A stretch of DNA of 64,000 nucleotides from the NCBI RefSeq assembly GCF_011799805.1, contig NZ_WXUB01000002.1, positions 620,001 to 684,000 of the forward strand, written 5' to 3'. This DNA comes from Maribellus sediminis (GTDB taxonomy: Bacteria; Bacteroidota; Bacteroidia; Bacteroidales; Prolixibacteraceae). The notes below the pieces were generated by a model. The model saw only the letters and a list, made by a program, of their open reading frames with translations. It was not told the DNA's origin and searched no databases. Below, in pieces: positions 54,265 to 63,113 of this stretch; position 1 is the stretch's first letter; each line of letters opens with the position of its first letter. Both the position numbers and the translations under genes were made by a program.

Positions 54265-54444
54265 TTAACTTAAGTTGAGCCTTGATTGCTGAGAAATACT
54301 TACTCCCTCAGCGTTTAACACCTGCTGATTGCGACCAACCAGATACTGCATGGAAGTACCTGTAACCATCAAAACAATTAAACGAATGATGTTTTTCCAA
54401 CCGGGGGATTTGACTATTCCTTTATTTTCCGATACTTCCGGCAT
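54265..54444 (-). CDS. Small predicted membrane protein, 59 residues
   Basis: An intact ATG-to-TAA frame of 60 codons fills the 227-bp gap between GH5 and GH31. It encodes an acidic/basic N-terminus (MPEVSENKG), the segment SPGWKNIIRL, one hydrophobic stretch (IIRLIVLMVTGTSMQYLV, about residues 19-36) and a polar tail rich in Gln and Ser. It starts 17 bp after the GH5 stop, so it would be co-transcribed. The layout, a short cytoplasmic head, one helix and a short tail, fits a single-pass inner-membrane peptide. I do not recognise a family. It could also be a fragment of a larger lost gene. Confidence 0.5.
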   Translation of the reverse strand: MPEVSENKGIVKSPGWKNIIRLIVLMVTGTSMQYLVGRNQQVLNAEGVSISQQSRLNLS

Positions 54445-54461
54445 GCTTTCTTCTCCTGATC

Positions 54462-56516
54462 TTAGTGTTTTCCAACAACTATAACTTTTTCTCTTCCAAC
54501 AATATAGACTCCTTCGGGCAATCCTCGCGTAGCTTCTGTTCTTTTTACCTTCGAACGTAACCTGGCGCCTGTAATCGTATATACATCAACAAATTCCGGC
54601 TTTGAATCCACTTTGAAAAAATCATTGATTCCTGTAGGATTCGAATAATTATCGTTGTTCGTAAGGTAAATTTCGTCGATAACCAGCGGACAAGCACCAT
54701 ACGACCAGAAGCCAACATAATAGATATGCGAAGGATCCATTTTGGTATTTGTCCCGTCTTTGTACATTTCGTTGAGTTTAACCACAAGTAGTCCGCTGTT
54801 ATCAACATCATACATAGAGGGTTTTGTCCAGTAGCTGTTTTCATCGTATAATCTGAATGAAAATCCACAGGAATTTATGTTTCCGACTTTTACTACCAGA
54901 TATTTATAATAAGAAAGATCGACACCGTTATTATAGTACCAGCCACCAAAACCATACTGACCTGTGATAAGCGTGTGTGAGGTTTCATCAAAAGTGCCAT
55001 TTTCCCAAATGTCGGGATTAAATACTTCATTGGTAAGCGGAAATGTTGTTGTGGTTACGTGAACGGTCTCCTGCATTTTGTTTCCGCCCGGCCCGGTATA
55101 AGAAATAACGATACTCGCCTCGCCGTCCTTAAACGCATGAATTCGTCCTCTTAAAACCTGTATAATCTCGGGATTGTCAATCGAGTATTCTGCAACAGAG
55201 CTGATATTTTCAATGTGTCCGTCGGCAAAAACAGCGTTTACAGTTAAGCTGGTTGAACTGCTAGTCATCACCGTTAAAGTCTCGCCATTTTCAACAATCA
55301 GATCAGTAAGCGCTAAATAGTCGGCTGCTGCCCCTTCAAAATCATACTCCTGTGCATACTCCTGAAACCAGTGGAAGATCGGCCAGGGGCAAGCTTCAGG
55401 ATCGTTCAAAAAAGTATATGCTTCGCCATCTGCCGGGGCAACTCCTGTAAAATCGTCGAGCAGATCGGGGCTGGTAAAAAGCAGCCAGCTTACGTTGCCA
55501 CATTCATCGGTTATTTTTTTAAAGTTGGCACCAAAACCGTCTCCTCCGGCAGTACCGGTAATATCTTTACCCCACGAAGAATTGTATTTTTCAGGAGCCC
55601 AGTCCATTTCTGTAACCATTACCGGCGCGAAGTCGGCTACCGGCTGAACCTGTTCGTTCCATCCTCTTTGAAAAGGCTCGTATCCGTTTCCGCTGTTAAA
55701 CCAGCCCGGATAAACATGAACCGCATAGCCAATATTATCGCCTTCGATCGGATTAACAGCATAACCCGAATATTGCGACTGATAACCCAGGCCCGGTATC
55801 CAGAGTATATTATCGGCACTGGCTCTAATGGTATCAACAATGGCCTGAAAATAAGTTTTCAGATTATCGAAATGTCCCTGCGTTCCTGATCCGTATGTTC
55901 CATCAGGGCCAAGGATATGAATAGGCTCGTTGGCCAACTCGAACATGATGTTGGGATTACTTTTCAGTTTAGGATGTTGCGCAACAATGTCCCAAACTTT
56001 AAGCAGGTATTCCTGATAAACACCTCCAATTTCAATGTTTTCGGGGCTTACTCCGGGTGGACGCATAACCACATACAAACCCTTTGATACCGCATATTCG
56101 GCCATGGGTACAAAAACCTCGTCGAGGTATTTTACAAAACGCGTTTCGCTAAAACATTCTTCACCTTCGTAACGCCCTGTACAGCCGGGCGTATTGCTCC
56201 AGTACGGATCCATGTGTAAGCGTACAAAGTTCATTTTCCAGCCGGCTTCTAAAATACCGTCAATAATTCCCTGGTTGTAGCTTAAACATCCTTCCACATC
56301 GTAGTTGCTCCATTTTGTATTTCGCTCGTTAAACCAGGGCGAATAGGTTTGTGCAAATCCATGCAGGTTCACAATGTGACCTGTAGAATCTTTTAAATAT
56401 CGGCCTTCAACATGGAGTTTTGGCATCGGCATTCCCTCCCACGCTTTTACATGAACAGACTGTAGTACAATTAAAAAGAGAAAACTATAATTCAGAATAA
56501 ATTTCATTTGCTTCAT
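54462..56516 (-). CDS. GH5 enzyme with Ig-like and C-terminal beta-modules
   Basis: A 684-residue exported GH5 enzyme (signal peptide to VKAWEG, about 25). Barrel at about 30-375: LHGFAQTYSPWFNE (51-64), acid/base E197 in FELANEP, nucleophile E303 in VMVTEMDW. A BIG2-like domain follows (about 400-490), then a beta-sandwich (about 500-625, YNNGVDLSYYKYLVVKVGN). The C-terminus (about 640-684, VDVYTITGARLRS, then LPEGVYIVG) resembles a degenerate T9SS-type tail. The leader and first 40 mature residues are very like the GH5 at 56567, pointing to duplication. Likely an endo-acting hemicellulase (xylan, glucan or mannan); I cannot name the subfamily from sequence alone. Confidence 0.88.
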   Translation of the reverse strand: MKQMKFILNYSFLFLIVLQSVHVKAWEGMPMPKLHVEGRYLKDSTGHIVNLHGFAQTYSPWFNERNTKWSNYDVEGCLSYNQGIIDGILEAGWKMNFVRLHMDPYWSNTPGCTGRYEGEECFSETRFVKYLDEVFVPMAEYAVSKGLYVVMRPPGVSPENIEIGGVYQEYLLKVWDIVAQHPKLKSNPNIMFELANEPIHILGPDGTYGSGTQGHFDNLKTYFQAIVDTIRASADNILWIPGLGYQSQYSGYAVNPIEGDNIGYAVHVYPGWFNSGNGYEPFQRGWNEQVQPVADFAPVMVTEMDWAPEKYNSSWGKDITGTAGGDGFGANFKKITDECGNVSWLLFTSPDLLDDFTGVAPADGEAYTFLNDPEACPWPIFHWFQEYAQEYDFEGAAADYLALTDLIVENGETLTVMTSSSTSLTVNAVFADGHIENISSVAEYSIDNPEIIQVLRGRIHAFKDGEASIVISYTGPGGNKMQETVHVTTTTFPLTNEVFNPDIWENGTFDETSHTLITGQYGFGGWYYNNGVDLSYYKYLVVKVGNINSCGFSFRLYDENSYWTKPSMYDVDNSGLLVVKLNEMYKDGTNTKMDPSHIYYVGFWSYGACPLVIDEIYLTNNDNYSNPTGINDFFKVDSKPEFVDVYTITGARLRSKVKRTEATRGLPEGVYIVGREKVIVVGKH

Positions 56517-56566
56517 TGTCTTATAATTAATTTTTGAATTTTCCCCGGCAAGCCGAAAGGATTCCT

Positions 56567-59356
56567 TTATTCATTTTTTATGATGATACTTTTAGAACGG
56601 TACTCCTGATTATTGCTTATTTTTAAAAAATATAAACCGTCGTCAAGATTTAGCGGCAAATGAAATTCCGGTTCAAAAACAACAGCCTTTTTAAAGACAG
56701 CCTTACCCATAACATCAATTATTTCAATGGTGTTATAGTGAAAGTCAGATGACCTTATCACAATTTTATCGGATGCCGGGTTGGGGAATATTTCCAATTC
56801 GATATTAGTGGTGTTAAATTCATTGATGGCTGTTTCCATTGACTCAATATCAACATAATTAATGTTGAAACCACCATTTATCACATCGATTTTTAAGTAT
56901 TGTTTTCCCGGCGCAAGGGTAATGTTTCTTACAACTGATTGCCAAACCTGCCAACTACCTGTATTCGGAACATCAACCTGATCAACTACTTTATCATTTA
57001 CAAGAATGTTAAAACTGCCACCATTATTTGGAGAAGCAATCCGGTAAGTAATCTCAAATTCTGTTTCGTGGGTATCATTATCGATGGCATACAATAACCA
57101 TTCTCCGTTGTCGATGTATCCCACATTTAATCCTCCACCTACATCAGCGGTGTTTTCAGTTTGAGTGCCTGATTGCAGATAGTAGTTCTCTGCTTCAATT
57201 CTACTGCTTACCAACAACCATTCAGGCTCCTCCATCTGGTTTGTAACCGGAAATTCATTAAAAGCCTCTAAAGATCCGTTGTCAACAGCCATTACATTTC
57301 CAGGAGAATAACTTACTTTAACAATATCGCCATGATAAATTGAATTTAAAGCTGTAAACCGCACGGTGTTCTCAGAAATATAAAAATCTTTAATCGACTT
57401 TTTTACCCCATTTACATTCAGGCTAAAACGCGTAGCCTGTCCAACAGCAATACCCAGATTTTTTGAAAACTCCAGTACAACCGATATACCATCGGGTCTC
57501 AACACTCCGGATTCGATTGTTACAGGCAATCCCTGAGCATGGTTTTGAACGGGAATATCACTAAATGGTTGCAGGTAGCTACTGTCCGATGATACAATAG
57601 TATTTCCGGTATAGGAAAGAAGAAGATCATAATCGGCATAAACCTGTTCCTCAAGCACAAAATGTACCTGGGTTGAATCCATATCATTCACACGGCTTTC
57701 GGTAACTGGGATAATTTTTTCCCCATCAAAATTTGCGGTTAATGTTAAAGATGGGAAATCAGAGGCGGCTGTCATTTTCTTGCTAAACGAGGCAATAATT
57801 GTGTCTCCTGTTTTGTTCGTCTCGAGATTTGTTAAGACAGGAGCTGCCCCATTCAATAAATTATAAACCATTACATTGTTGAATTCAACCAGGTTTTTAT
57901 CATAAACAGACGTGATATTGCCATCATTATAGGACAGGGAAATTTCATTGCTGCTTACCATATCGTTTTTCAATGTGATAACCAGATGGGTTGCAGTGTC
58001 GCCTAATTCAACAGCTTCTATTTCAATATCCTGATTGTCTATTTTTACATGAAAGCCTTCCAGTCTGTCAATATTTTTGATAGCATGGTTAACAATTAAA
58101 ATAATCTGGTTTGGAGTTTCATCATCAACATACGCTTTTTTAAATCTTGGCGTACCATCGTCGGGTGCAGCCCATGTATATTCGGGCAACCAGGTAAAAT
58201 AAGATTGTGCCCCTTCATGTGAACCAAGCGTGCAGTTTTGGGGTGAAGTTTGCCCGAGATCAACAAGAAGATCGGACAAGAATCCAACCAGGTATGAAAC
58301 ATTTCCCTGGTTGTCGATAGCCTTTCTAACAGCATTACCGAAACCGGCTGTGGTTCCGTTAAAAAGGTTATCGTACCCGGTTCCTCCCGGGAACCACATC
58401 ATTTCGGTAATTATCATGGGCCACTTATCCGCTGCCGGTTTGTAATTGCTATTCCAGAGATTTTGTACTGCCCATGTTTTGTCATGAACGCCACCATAGG
58501 CCGGGTAATAATGGGCAGCAACTCCAATATTAGAACCTGAAAATGGATATTGCGCCCAACCTTGAGGTTCGCCCTGCCAGCCCAAAGTAGGCACCCAAAT
58601 TACATTGTTTGCTCCTTCATTGCGGATAGTATTAATCACGGGTTGCATCCAATCCCTGAAAGCTTTCCAGTATTTTGACTGACCATGCCCCCAGTCGTTG
58701 GCACCAAAACTGGTTTCAATTGCGACCGGCTCGTTCATGAGTTCGAACATAATATTATCTGCATTCCTGATACCGGGAGCCTTGGCTAATGTCCGCCAGA
58801 AGCTAATCAGGCGTTGCTGTTCTTCTCTGCCTGTATTATTGCTGCCATTATCCGGGGTATTAATCGGTCCCACAGCGCAAATTACAAGATAAAGACCCCG
58901 CGACCTGAGATGGTCGGCATATGGCACAATAAAGTTGTTTATCCATCCATTAAACTGAGCCATATCAACCAATCCTGAAGCATGAGTCCAACCACCTATT
59001 TGGTCAGTATTTAATCGTACAAAACTTGCATGCCATCCATGGTTTTGTCCATATTTTGGTGTGGTATCACTCATAACGGTTGCTGCATCTTTCAGAAAAT
59101 TCAGCAAGCCTGCCACATTATTCGGATTTGTCCAGTCTGTTGGATTACTGTAACGGTTTCCGCCACCATTAAACCAGGTTTCGGAGGGTTGCATCCATCC
59201 ATGAAGTAGAACACTTTTACCGGTAGGATCTTTTAGTTGGTTGCCTTCAATGTGTAATGGTGGAGTTGGCATTCCTTCCCAGGCTTTTACGCCAATGGTT
59301 TGGAAAAGAATTAAAAAGAGAAAACTGCAATTCAGGATAAATTTTATTCGTTTCAT
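56567..59356 (-). CDS. GH5 enzyme with CBM6 and T9SS sorting domain
   Basis: A 929-residue endo-type hydrolase exported by the type IX system. Barrel at about 30-400 with acid/base E209 in FELMNEP and nucleophile E318 in IITEMMW. Three repeated Ig-like beta-modules follow (about 410-710), each with a shared YNDGNITSVYDKN / YTGNTIVSSDSS / YSPGNVMAVDNGS-type strand. A CBM6 lies at about 718-850 (RIEAENYYLQSGTQ, NGEWLLYAID). A type A T9SS sorting domain closes the protein (about 858-929; IFPNPASDK, IIDVMGKAVFKKAV, GLYFLKI). This should place it outside the cell or on its surface. The start follows GH43 by 9 bp. Substrate uncertain, probably xylan or another beta-linked hemicellulose. Confidence 0.9.
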   Translation of the reverse strand: MKRIKFILNCSFLFLILFQTIGVKAWEGMPTPPLHIEGNQLKDPTGKSVLLHGWMQPSETWFNGGGNRYSNPTDWTNPNNVAGLLNFLKDAATVMSDTTPKYGQNHGWHASFVRLNTDQIGGWTHASGLVDMAQFNGWINNFIVPYADHLRSRGLYLVICAVGPINTPDNGSNNTGREEQQRLISFWRTLAKAPGIRNADNIMFELMNEPVAIETSFGANDWGHGQSKYWKAFRDWMQPVINTIRNEGANNVIWVPTLGWQGEPQGWAQYPFSGSNIGVAAHYYPAYGGVHDKTWAVQNLWNSNYKPAADKWPMIITEMMWFPGGTGYDNLFNGTTAGFGNAVRKAIDNQGNVSYLVGFLSDLLVDLGQTSPQNCTLGSHEGAQSYFTWLPEYTWAAPDDGTPRFKKAYVDDETPNQIILIVNHAIKNIDRLEGFHVKIDNQDIEIEAVELGDTATHLVITLKNDMVSSNEISLSYNDGNITSVYDKNLVEFNNVMVYNLLNGAAPVLTNLETNKTGDTIIASFSKKMTAASDFPSLTLTANFDGEKIIPVTESRVNDMDSTQVHFVLEEQVYADYDLLLSYTGNTIVSSDSSYLQPFSDIPVQNHAQGLPVTIESGVLRPDGISVVLEFSKNLGIAVGQATRFSLNVNGVKKSIKDFYISENTVRFTALNSIYHGDIVKVSYSPGNVMAVDNGSLEAFNEFPVTNQMEEPEWLLVSSRIEAENYYLQSGTQTENTADVGGGLNVGYIDNGEWLLYAIDNDTHETEFEITYRIASPNNGGSFNILVNDKVVDQVDVPNTGSWQVWQSVVRNITLAPGKQYLKIDVINGGFNINYVDIESMETAINEFNTTNIELEIFPNPASDKIVIRSSDFHYNTIEIIDVMGKAVFKKAVVFEPEFHLPLNLDDGLYFLKISNNQEYRSKSIIIKNE

Positions 59357-59365
59357 TGTTTATAA

Positions 59366-60736
59366 TTACTTTTTGAATTGCCACCAGTCGAAATTGAATA
59401 AGTCTCCTTCTTCACCTTTGAAAACAAGGAATACATCGTGAACACCTTTGGCCGCCTTTATTTTGGTTGAAAGCGTTTTCCAGCTTTGTGCTCCTCCGGT
59501 GCCGTTAACAGAAAGGGTTCCTAATAAATCACCTTCTTTTTCATCGATACGGATTTCGATAGTTCCTGATTTAACAGTTGCAACACTTGCTGCAAATTTT
59601 TTGGCTCCTTTGCCCAAATCAACGCTGCGTATTTTTATAAAATCGTTGTTATCGATATTGCTTACGTACACACCAACCGTTTCATCCGATTTTGTTTTTA
59701 CACCTTCGCTCCATGCTATGGTTTCGGCTTCAACACGTTTAAAAGGATTAAGATTTTGAACACTTTTGGTAACGCCCTCTTGTGTGGGAACAATTAAAGG
59801 AATTGTTCCGTCGGGATTGTATTCAAACTGTTCCAAACATGTAGAACGCCTAAAACCACCACCACCTGCAAGCGCTTCGTTGTGATAGAAAAAATAGGAG
59901 TTTCCTTTGTAATCGATAATTCCCGAGTGATTGGTAAAAGCCAGTTTAGGTGCACGTTCCATTACAAATCCTTTGTAGGTCCAAGGTCCCTCAGGCGATG
60001 TTGAAGTGGAATAGGCAATGTACTCGGGAATACCGGCAGCGGCATAAACCATGTAGTACAAATTGTTGCGTTTGTAAAACCAGGGGCCTTCGGTATAAGA
60101 AGGACCGGGTTTACCGTCGCGGCCTTTGTGAGCGCCAAACGCTTCAGTAGTCATCTCAACTGAAATAACTCCGTTTTGCCCAATGCTTTGGTCGTATGAA
60201 ACCATATCTTCGTTCAGTTTAACGTACCACAATTTTGGATTCCCCCAGTACAAATAAGCCTGACCATTATCGTCAATGTATACGGTAGGATCAATATCCT
60301 GCCAGATGTGATCAGTTTCGATCAAACGTTTTCCGAGCGGATCGGAAAAAGGACCGGTTGGTGAATCGGCAACCAATACCGAAATGCCTTCTCCGTGTAT
60401 GGGAACATACAGGTAAAACCTTCCGTTTCGCTCGATGCACTGTGGTGCCCATGCGCCATTTGTTTTATCGAGCCATGCAAAACTTTTCAGCGAAGCCACT
60501 GCTCCATGATCGGTCCAGTTTACCATATCGGTTGACGAATAACATCGCCAGTCGTACATCGTAAAAAAGTTATTTACTGTTGAATCCTCATCGTGACTCG
60601 TGTAAAGATACACCGTGCCGTTGTAAACCATCGGTGCCGGGTCGGCAGTGTAATAGGTTTGAATTATCGGGTTTTGCGAATAACCCGATAAAGAAAAAAG
60701 CAAGGCGAAAATAAAAACTGTAATTATTGATTTCAT
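59366..60736 (-). CDS. GH43 arabinofuranosidase-type enzyme with CBM6 (copy B)
   Basis: A 456-residue exported enzyme (signal peptide to GYSQ, 21), paralogue of the gene at 49760. Catalytic residues: D32 in YTADPAPMVYNG, D149 in DIDPTVYIDDNG, E216 in YTEGPWFYKRNN. CBM6 at about 320-456 (RVEAETIAWSEG, FNFDWWQFKK). Compared with copy A it has an insert between blades (DQSIGQNGVISVEMTTEAFG, about 182-201) that could shape the pocket. Its ATG overlaps the stop of the GH10 gene (ATGA, 60736-60733), so translational coupling with the xylanase is likely. Probable role: stripping arabinose from xylan chains as GH10 works. Confidence 0.93.
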   Translation of the reverse strand: MKSIITVFIFALLFSLSGYSQNPIIQTYYTADPAPMVYNGTVYLYTSHDEDSTVNNFFTMYDWRCYSSTDMVNWTDHGAVASLKSFAWLDKTNGAWAPQCIERNGRFYLYVPIHGEGISVLVADSPTGPFSDPLGKRLIETDHIWQDIDPTVYIDDNGQAYLYWGNPKLWYVKLNEDMVSYDQSIGQNGVISVEMTTEAFGAHKGRDGKPGPSYTEGPWFYKRNNLYYMVYAAAGIPEYIAYSTSTSPEGPWTYKGFVMERAPKLAFTNHSGIIDYKGNSYFFYHNEALAGGGGFRRSTCLEQFEYNPDGTIPLIVPTQEGVTKSVQNLNPFKRVEAETIAWSEGVKTKSDETVGVYVSNIDNNDFIKIRSVDLGKGAKKFAASVATVKSGTIEIRIDEKEGDLLGTLSVNGTGGAQSWKTLSTKIKAAKGVHDVFLVFKGEEGDLFNFDWWQFKK

Positions 60737-63069
60737 TTCAAAAGTATTTTTTGCGTAGTGAAGTTATTTTCTGAATCCACAATTCGTAGCAGATACAATC
60801 CTTTTTTATACTGGTTGACATTAAAATTAAATGATTCCGTGTTGGATACTCCGGAATATACCTGAACTCCTACACTGTTGAACAAAGAGATTTGGTAAGG
60901 TGCATCGTCGTATTCAATATTTAAAATATCGCTTGCGGGATTTGGATATACTTTTACAATCCGGTCATCCATAAATGATATTCCAACAGCGTTATCGGGA
61001 TTTGCAATTGCCTCCGGTCCAAAAGCATCGGCTTTACTTCCATCTGTTGAACTCAAATTACCGGGAAAATAGGATACTGAGATGTAATCACCTTTTGTAA
61101 CATCCTTACTCAACGCCAATAAAATTGCGTTTTCATTATCCGGATCTCTTTCAACAGATAGAAGCCCCACCTCTGTATTCGAGAAGAATTTAAAATTGCT
61201 TCGAACCAAAGAACTGACGTTGATTGGTTTGTTAAAAAGTACTTTTACAGTACCGGCATTCACCAATTTCGTACTCACAAACTGAGGTCCTTTCAACTTT
61301 GCATCACCTTCATTCAAAATAAAAACTGAATCAGCATTTTCTTTCAAACATGGTATGGTAAAAATTTTCACAGTATCACCAAAAGCCACTTCAATTTCGT
61401 AATCGCCGTAATAGGCATTAAAATTCATGGTGCTCCCGCTGTTAATGCGCGAATCGAAATTGGTAGCCCATAACTTTTTGGTATAATACAATAATGTGTC
61501 GGCAGCCAATTTTGGAGTAGCATCTAGATTGAAATATCCTGAACTTGGTCGCCAGCCATTTTCATTTTCAGAGTCTCTTAAAACCCAGCTTATCATTCCG
61601 GTAACGGATGGGTGCGAAAATGCGATAGTCAATACTTTAATAAGATCTTCAGCCTGTTGTGCTTCTGTGAGATTACCACCAAAATCGTACTCGGTTAACC
61701 TTATTGGCAAACCGGCTTGTGCAATAATATTGATGTTTTTAACCAGTTCATCAACGTTCGGACGGCAACAATCCCAAAAATGTGCCTGCATACCAACTCC
61801 GGTAATCGGCCCTCCATTTTCTTTAATTTTCAGGATTAAATCACGGTATTCTGCTGCCTGTCCCCAGTTGTATTCAACATTGTAATCGTTTACAAATAAG
61901 CCTGCATCAGGGTCGGCAGAACGAGCCCACTTAAAACTATTCCAGATAATCGAGTCGCCATGAGTTTTCCGCATCCAGTCGGCATGACCGCTTAAAGGCT
62001 CATTGACTACATCGTATTCTGAGATCTGCCCCTTATAACGTGAAACATCGCGAATAACTCTCATTTTACAGGTATCAATAAAAGCCTGGGTTGTTGGCAG
62101 GTTTCTAACCCAATCGGGGGTTGAATGACCATCATTACCTCCCCAAAGCAAATTGTGGCCCCTTATCTTCCAGCCTACTTTTTGTGTCCACCGAAGTGCA
62201 TTCTCGAAATTGGAATAATTCGGGGTTGTATGATTTGGCTGAACACCACTCCATTTGAATGAATTCCCGGTAACTCCGTAATTAAAGTATTTATACATCG
62301 TAGCCTGCATCCATTGTTCATTGCTGGCAACTGTATTGGCTTCAGGATCGAAATAACCTGATTCATTTACATAACTATTTCCACTTGAGGTTGTAATTGC
62401 CGAACCACCGCAATTAATTCTGATTACATTCCCTCCACCAACTTCATCAACCACAATTCCTTTAATGGCAGCATTATCTTTTGATGCATTTAATTCGATA
62501 TTGATGTAGCCATCATTTGCCAAAACGGTAATGCTGGTATCAACCGCAATGTTCTTCCCTCCTGCTTCAGCAAAAATATCATAGTCGTTAAGGAATAGGC
62601 TGCCTTCAACAAATACATCAAACAACCGTGCATTTGTTGCACTTGCATAAATCTCGGCAAACTTTAAAGTAATTTTATACTCTTTGCCTTTTTCAACCGG
62701 AATTGAGTAGCCAAGATTTTTATTCCAACGTTCAAACTGATATATTTCATGATCAGCATCAGCCTGAATCGCAGAACCCGTGCTATAACTATTTCCCATG
62801 TTTGCCGATCCTTCGTAGAAATCGAATGCCATACCAAACGGGAATTCATGCTTTTTCATTCGAACCTTAACATCGCCTGTAAACGGTTGTCCTTCTTTAT
62901 CAAAGATTTTTATCCCAAAATCTCCTTTCCTTAAAGTGTCAATCCGTTGTTGTGCATTTTGATACCAGGTGTAATATGACTGAGCTTTTGATTCGGTAAC
63001 ACCAAATGTTATCGCCAGAACAACGATTAAAACAAGTAAACTTTTTTTCTGATTTTTTTCTATCCTCAT
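60733..63069 (-). CDS. GH10 endo-1,4-beta-xylanase with inserted malectin-like domain and T9SS tail
   Basis: A 778-residue exported xylanase (signal peptide to SKAQ, 30). GH10 residues are E357 in VVNEPLS (acid/base) and E460 in RLTEYDFG (nucleophile). After the first barrel-proximal segment (GIKIFDKEGQPFTG to FPFGMAFD, about 52-83) a malectin-like module is inserted (about 100-242). Its strands run YQFERW (110), FAEIY (137), RLFDVFVEG (148), AIKGIVVDE (201) and then INCGG (218), whereas canonical malectins begin with INCGG, so the order looks permuted. Two beta-rich modules and a type A T9SS domain end the protein (about 700-778; VYPNPASD, GLYLLRI). It is the main backbone-cutting enzyme of the locus and should act outside the cell. 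Confidence 0.93.
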   Translation of the reverse strand: MRIEKNQKKSLLVLIVVLAITFGVTESKAQSYYTWYQNAQQRIDTLRKGDFGIKIFDKEGQPFTGDVKVRMKKHEFPFGMAFDFYEGSANMGNSYSTGSAIQADADHEIYQFERWNKNLGYSIPVEKGKEYKITLKFAEIYASATNARLFDVFVEGSLFLNDYDIFAEAGGKNIAVDTSITVLANDGYINIELNASKDNAAIKGIVVDEVGGGNVIRINCGGSAITTSSGNSYVNESGYFDPEANTVASNEQWMQATMYKYFNYGVTGNSFKWSGVQPNHTTPNYSNFENALRWTQKVGWKIRGHNLLWGGNDGHSTPDWVRNLPTTQAFIDTCKMRVIRDVSRYKGQISEYDVVNEPLSGHADWMRKTHGDSIIWNSFKWARSADPDAGLFVNDYNVEYNWGQAAEYRDLILKIKENGGPITGVGMQAHFWDCCRPNVDELVKNINIIAQAGLPIRLTEYDFGGNLTEAQQAEDLIKVLTIAFSHPSVTGMISWVLRDSENENGWRPSSGYFNLDATPKLAADTLLYYTKKLWATNFDSRINSGSTMNFNAYYGDYEIEVAFGDTVKIFTIPCLKENADSVFILNEGDAKLKGPQFVSTKLVNAGTVKVLFNKPINVSSLVRSNFKFFSNTEVGLLSVERDPDNENAILLALSKDVTKGDYISVSYFPGNLSSTDGSKADAFGPEAIANPDNAVGISFMDDRIVKVYPNPASDILNIEYDDAPYQISLFNSVGVQVYSGVSNTESFNFNVNQYKKGLYLLRIVDSENNFTTQKILLK

Positions 63070-63113
63070 AACTCTGATTTAATGGTAGCTTAGTTTTTAT
63101 TAAATGTTTTTTG

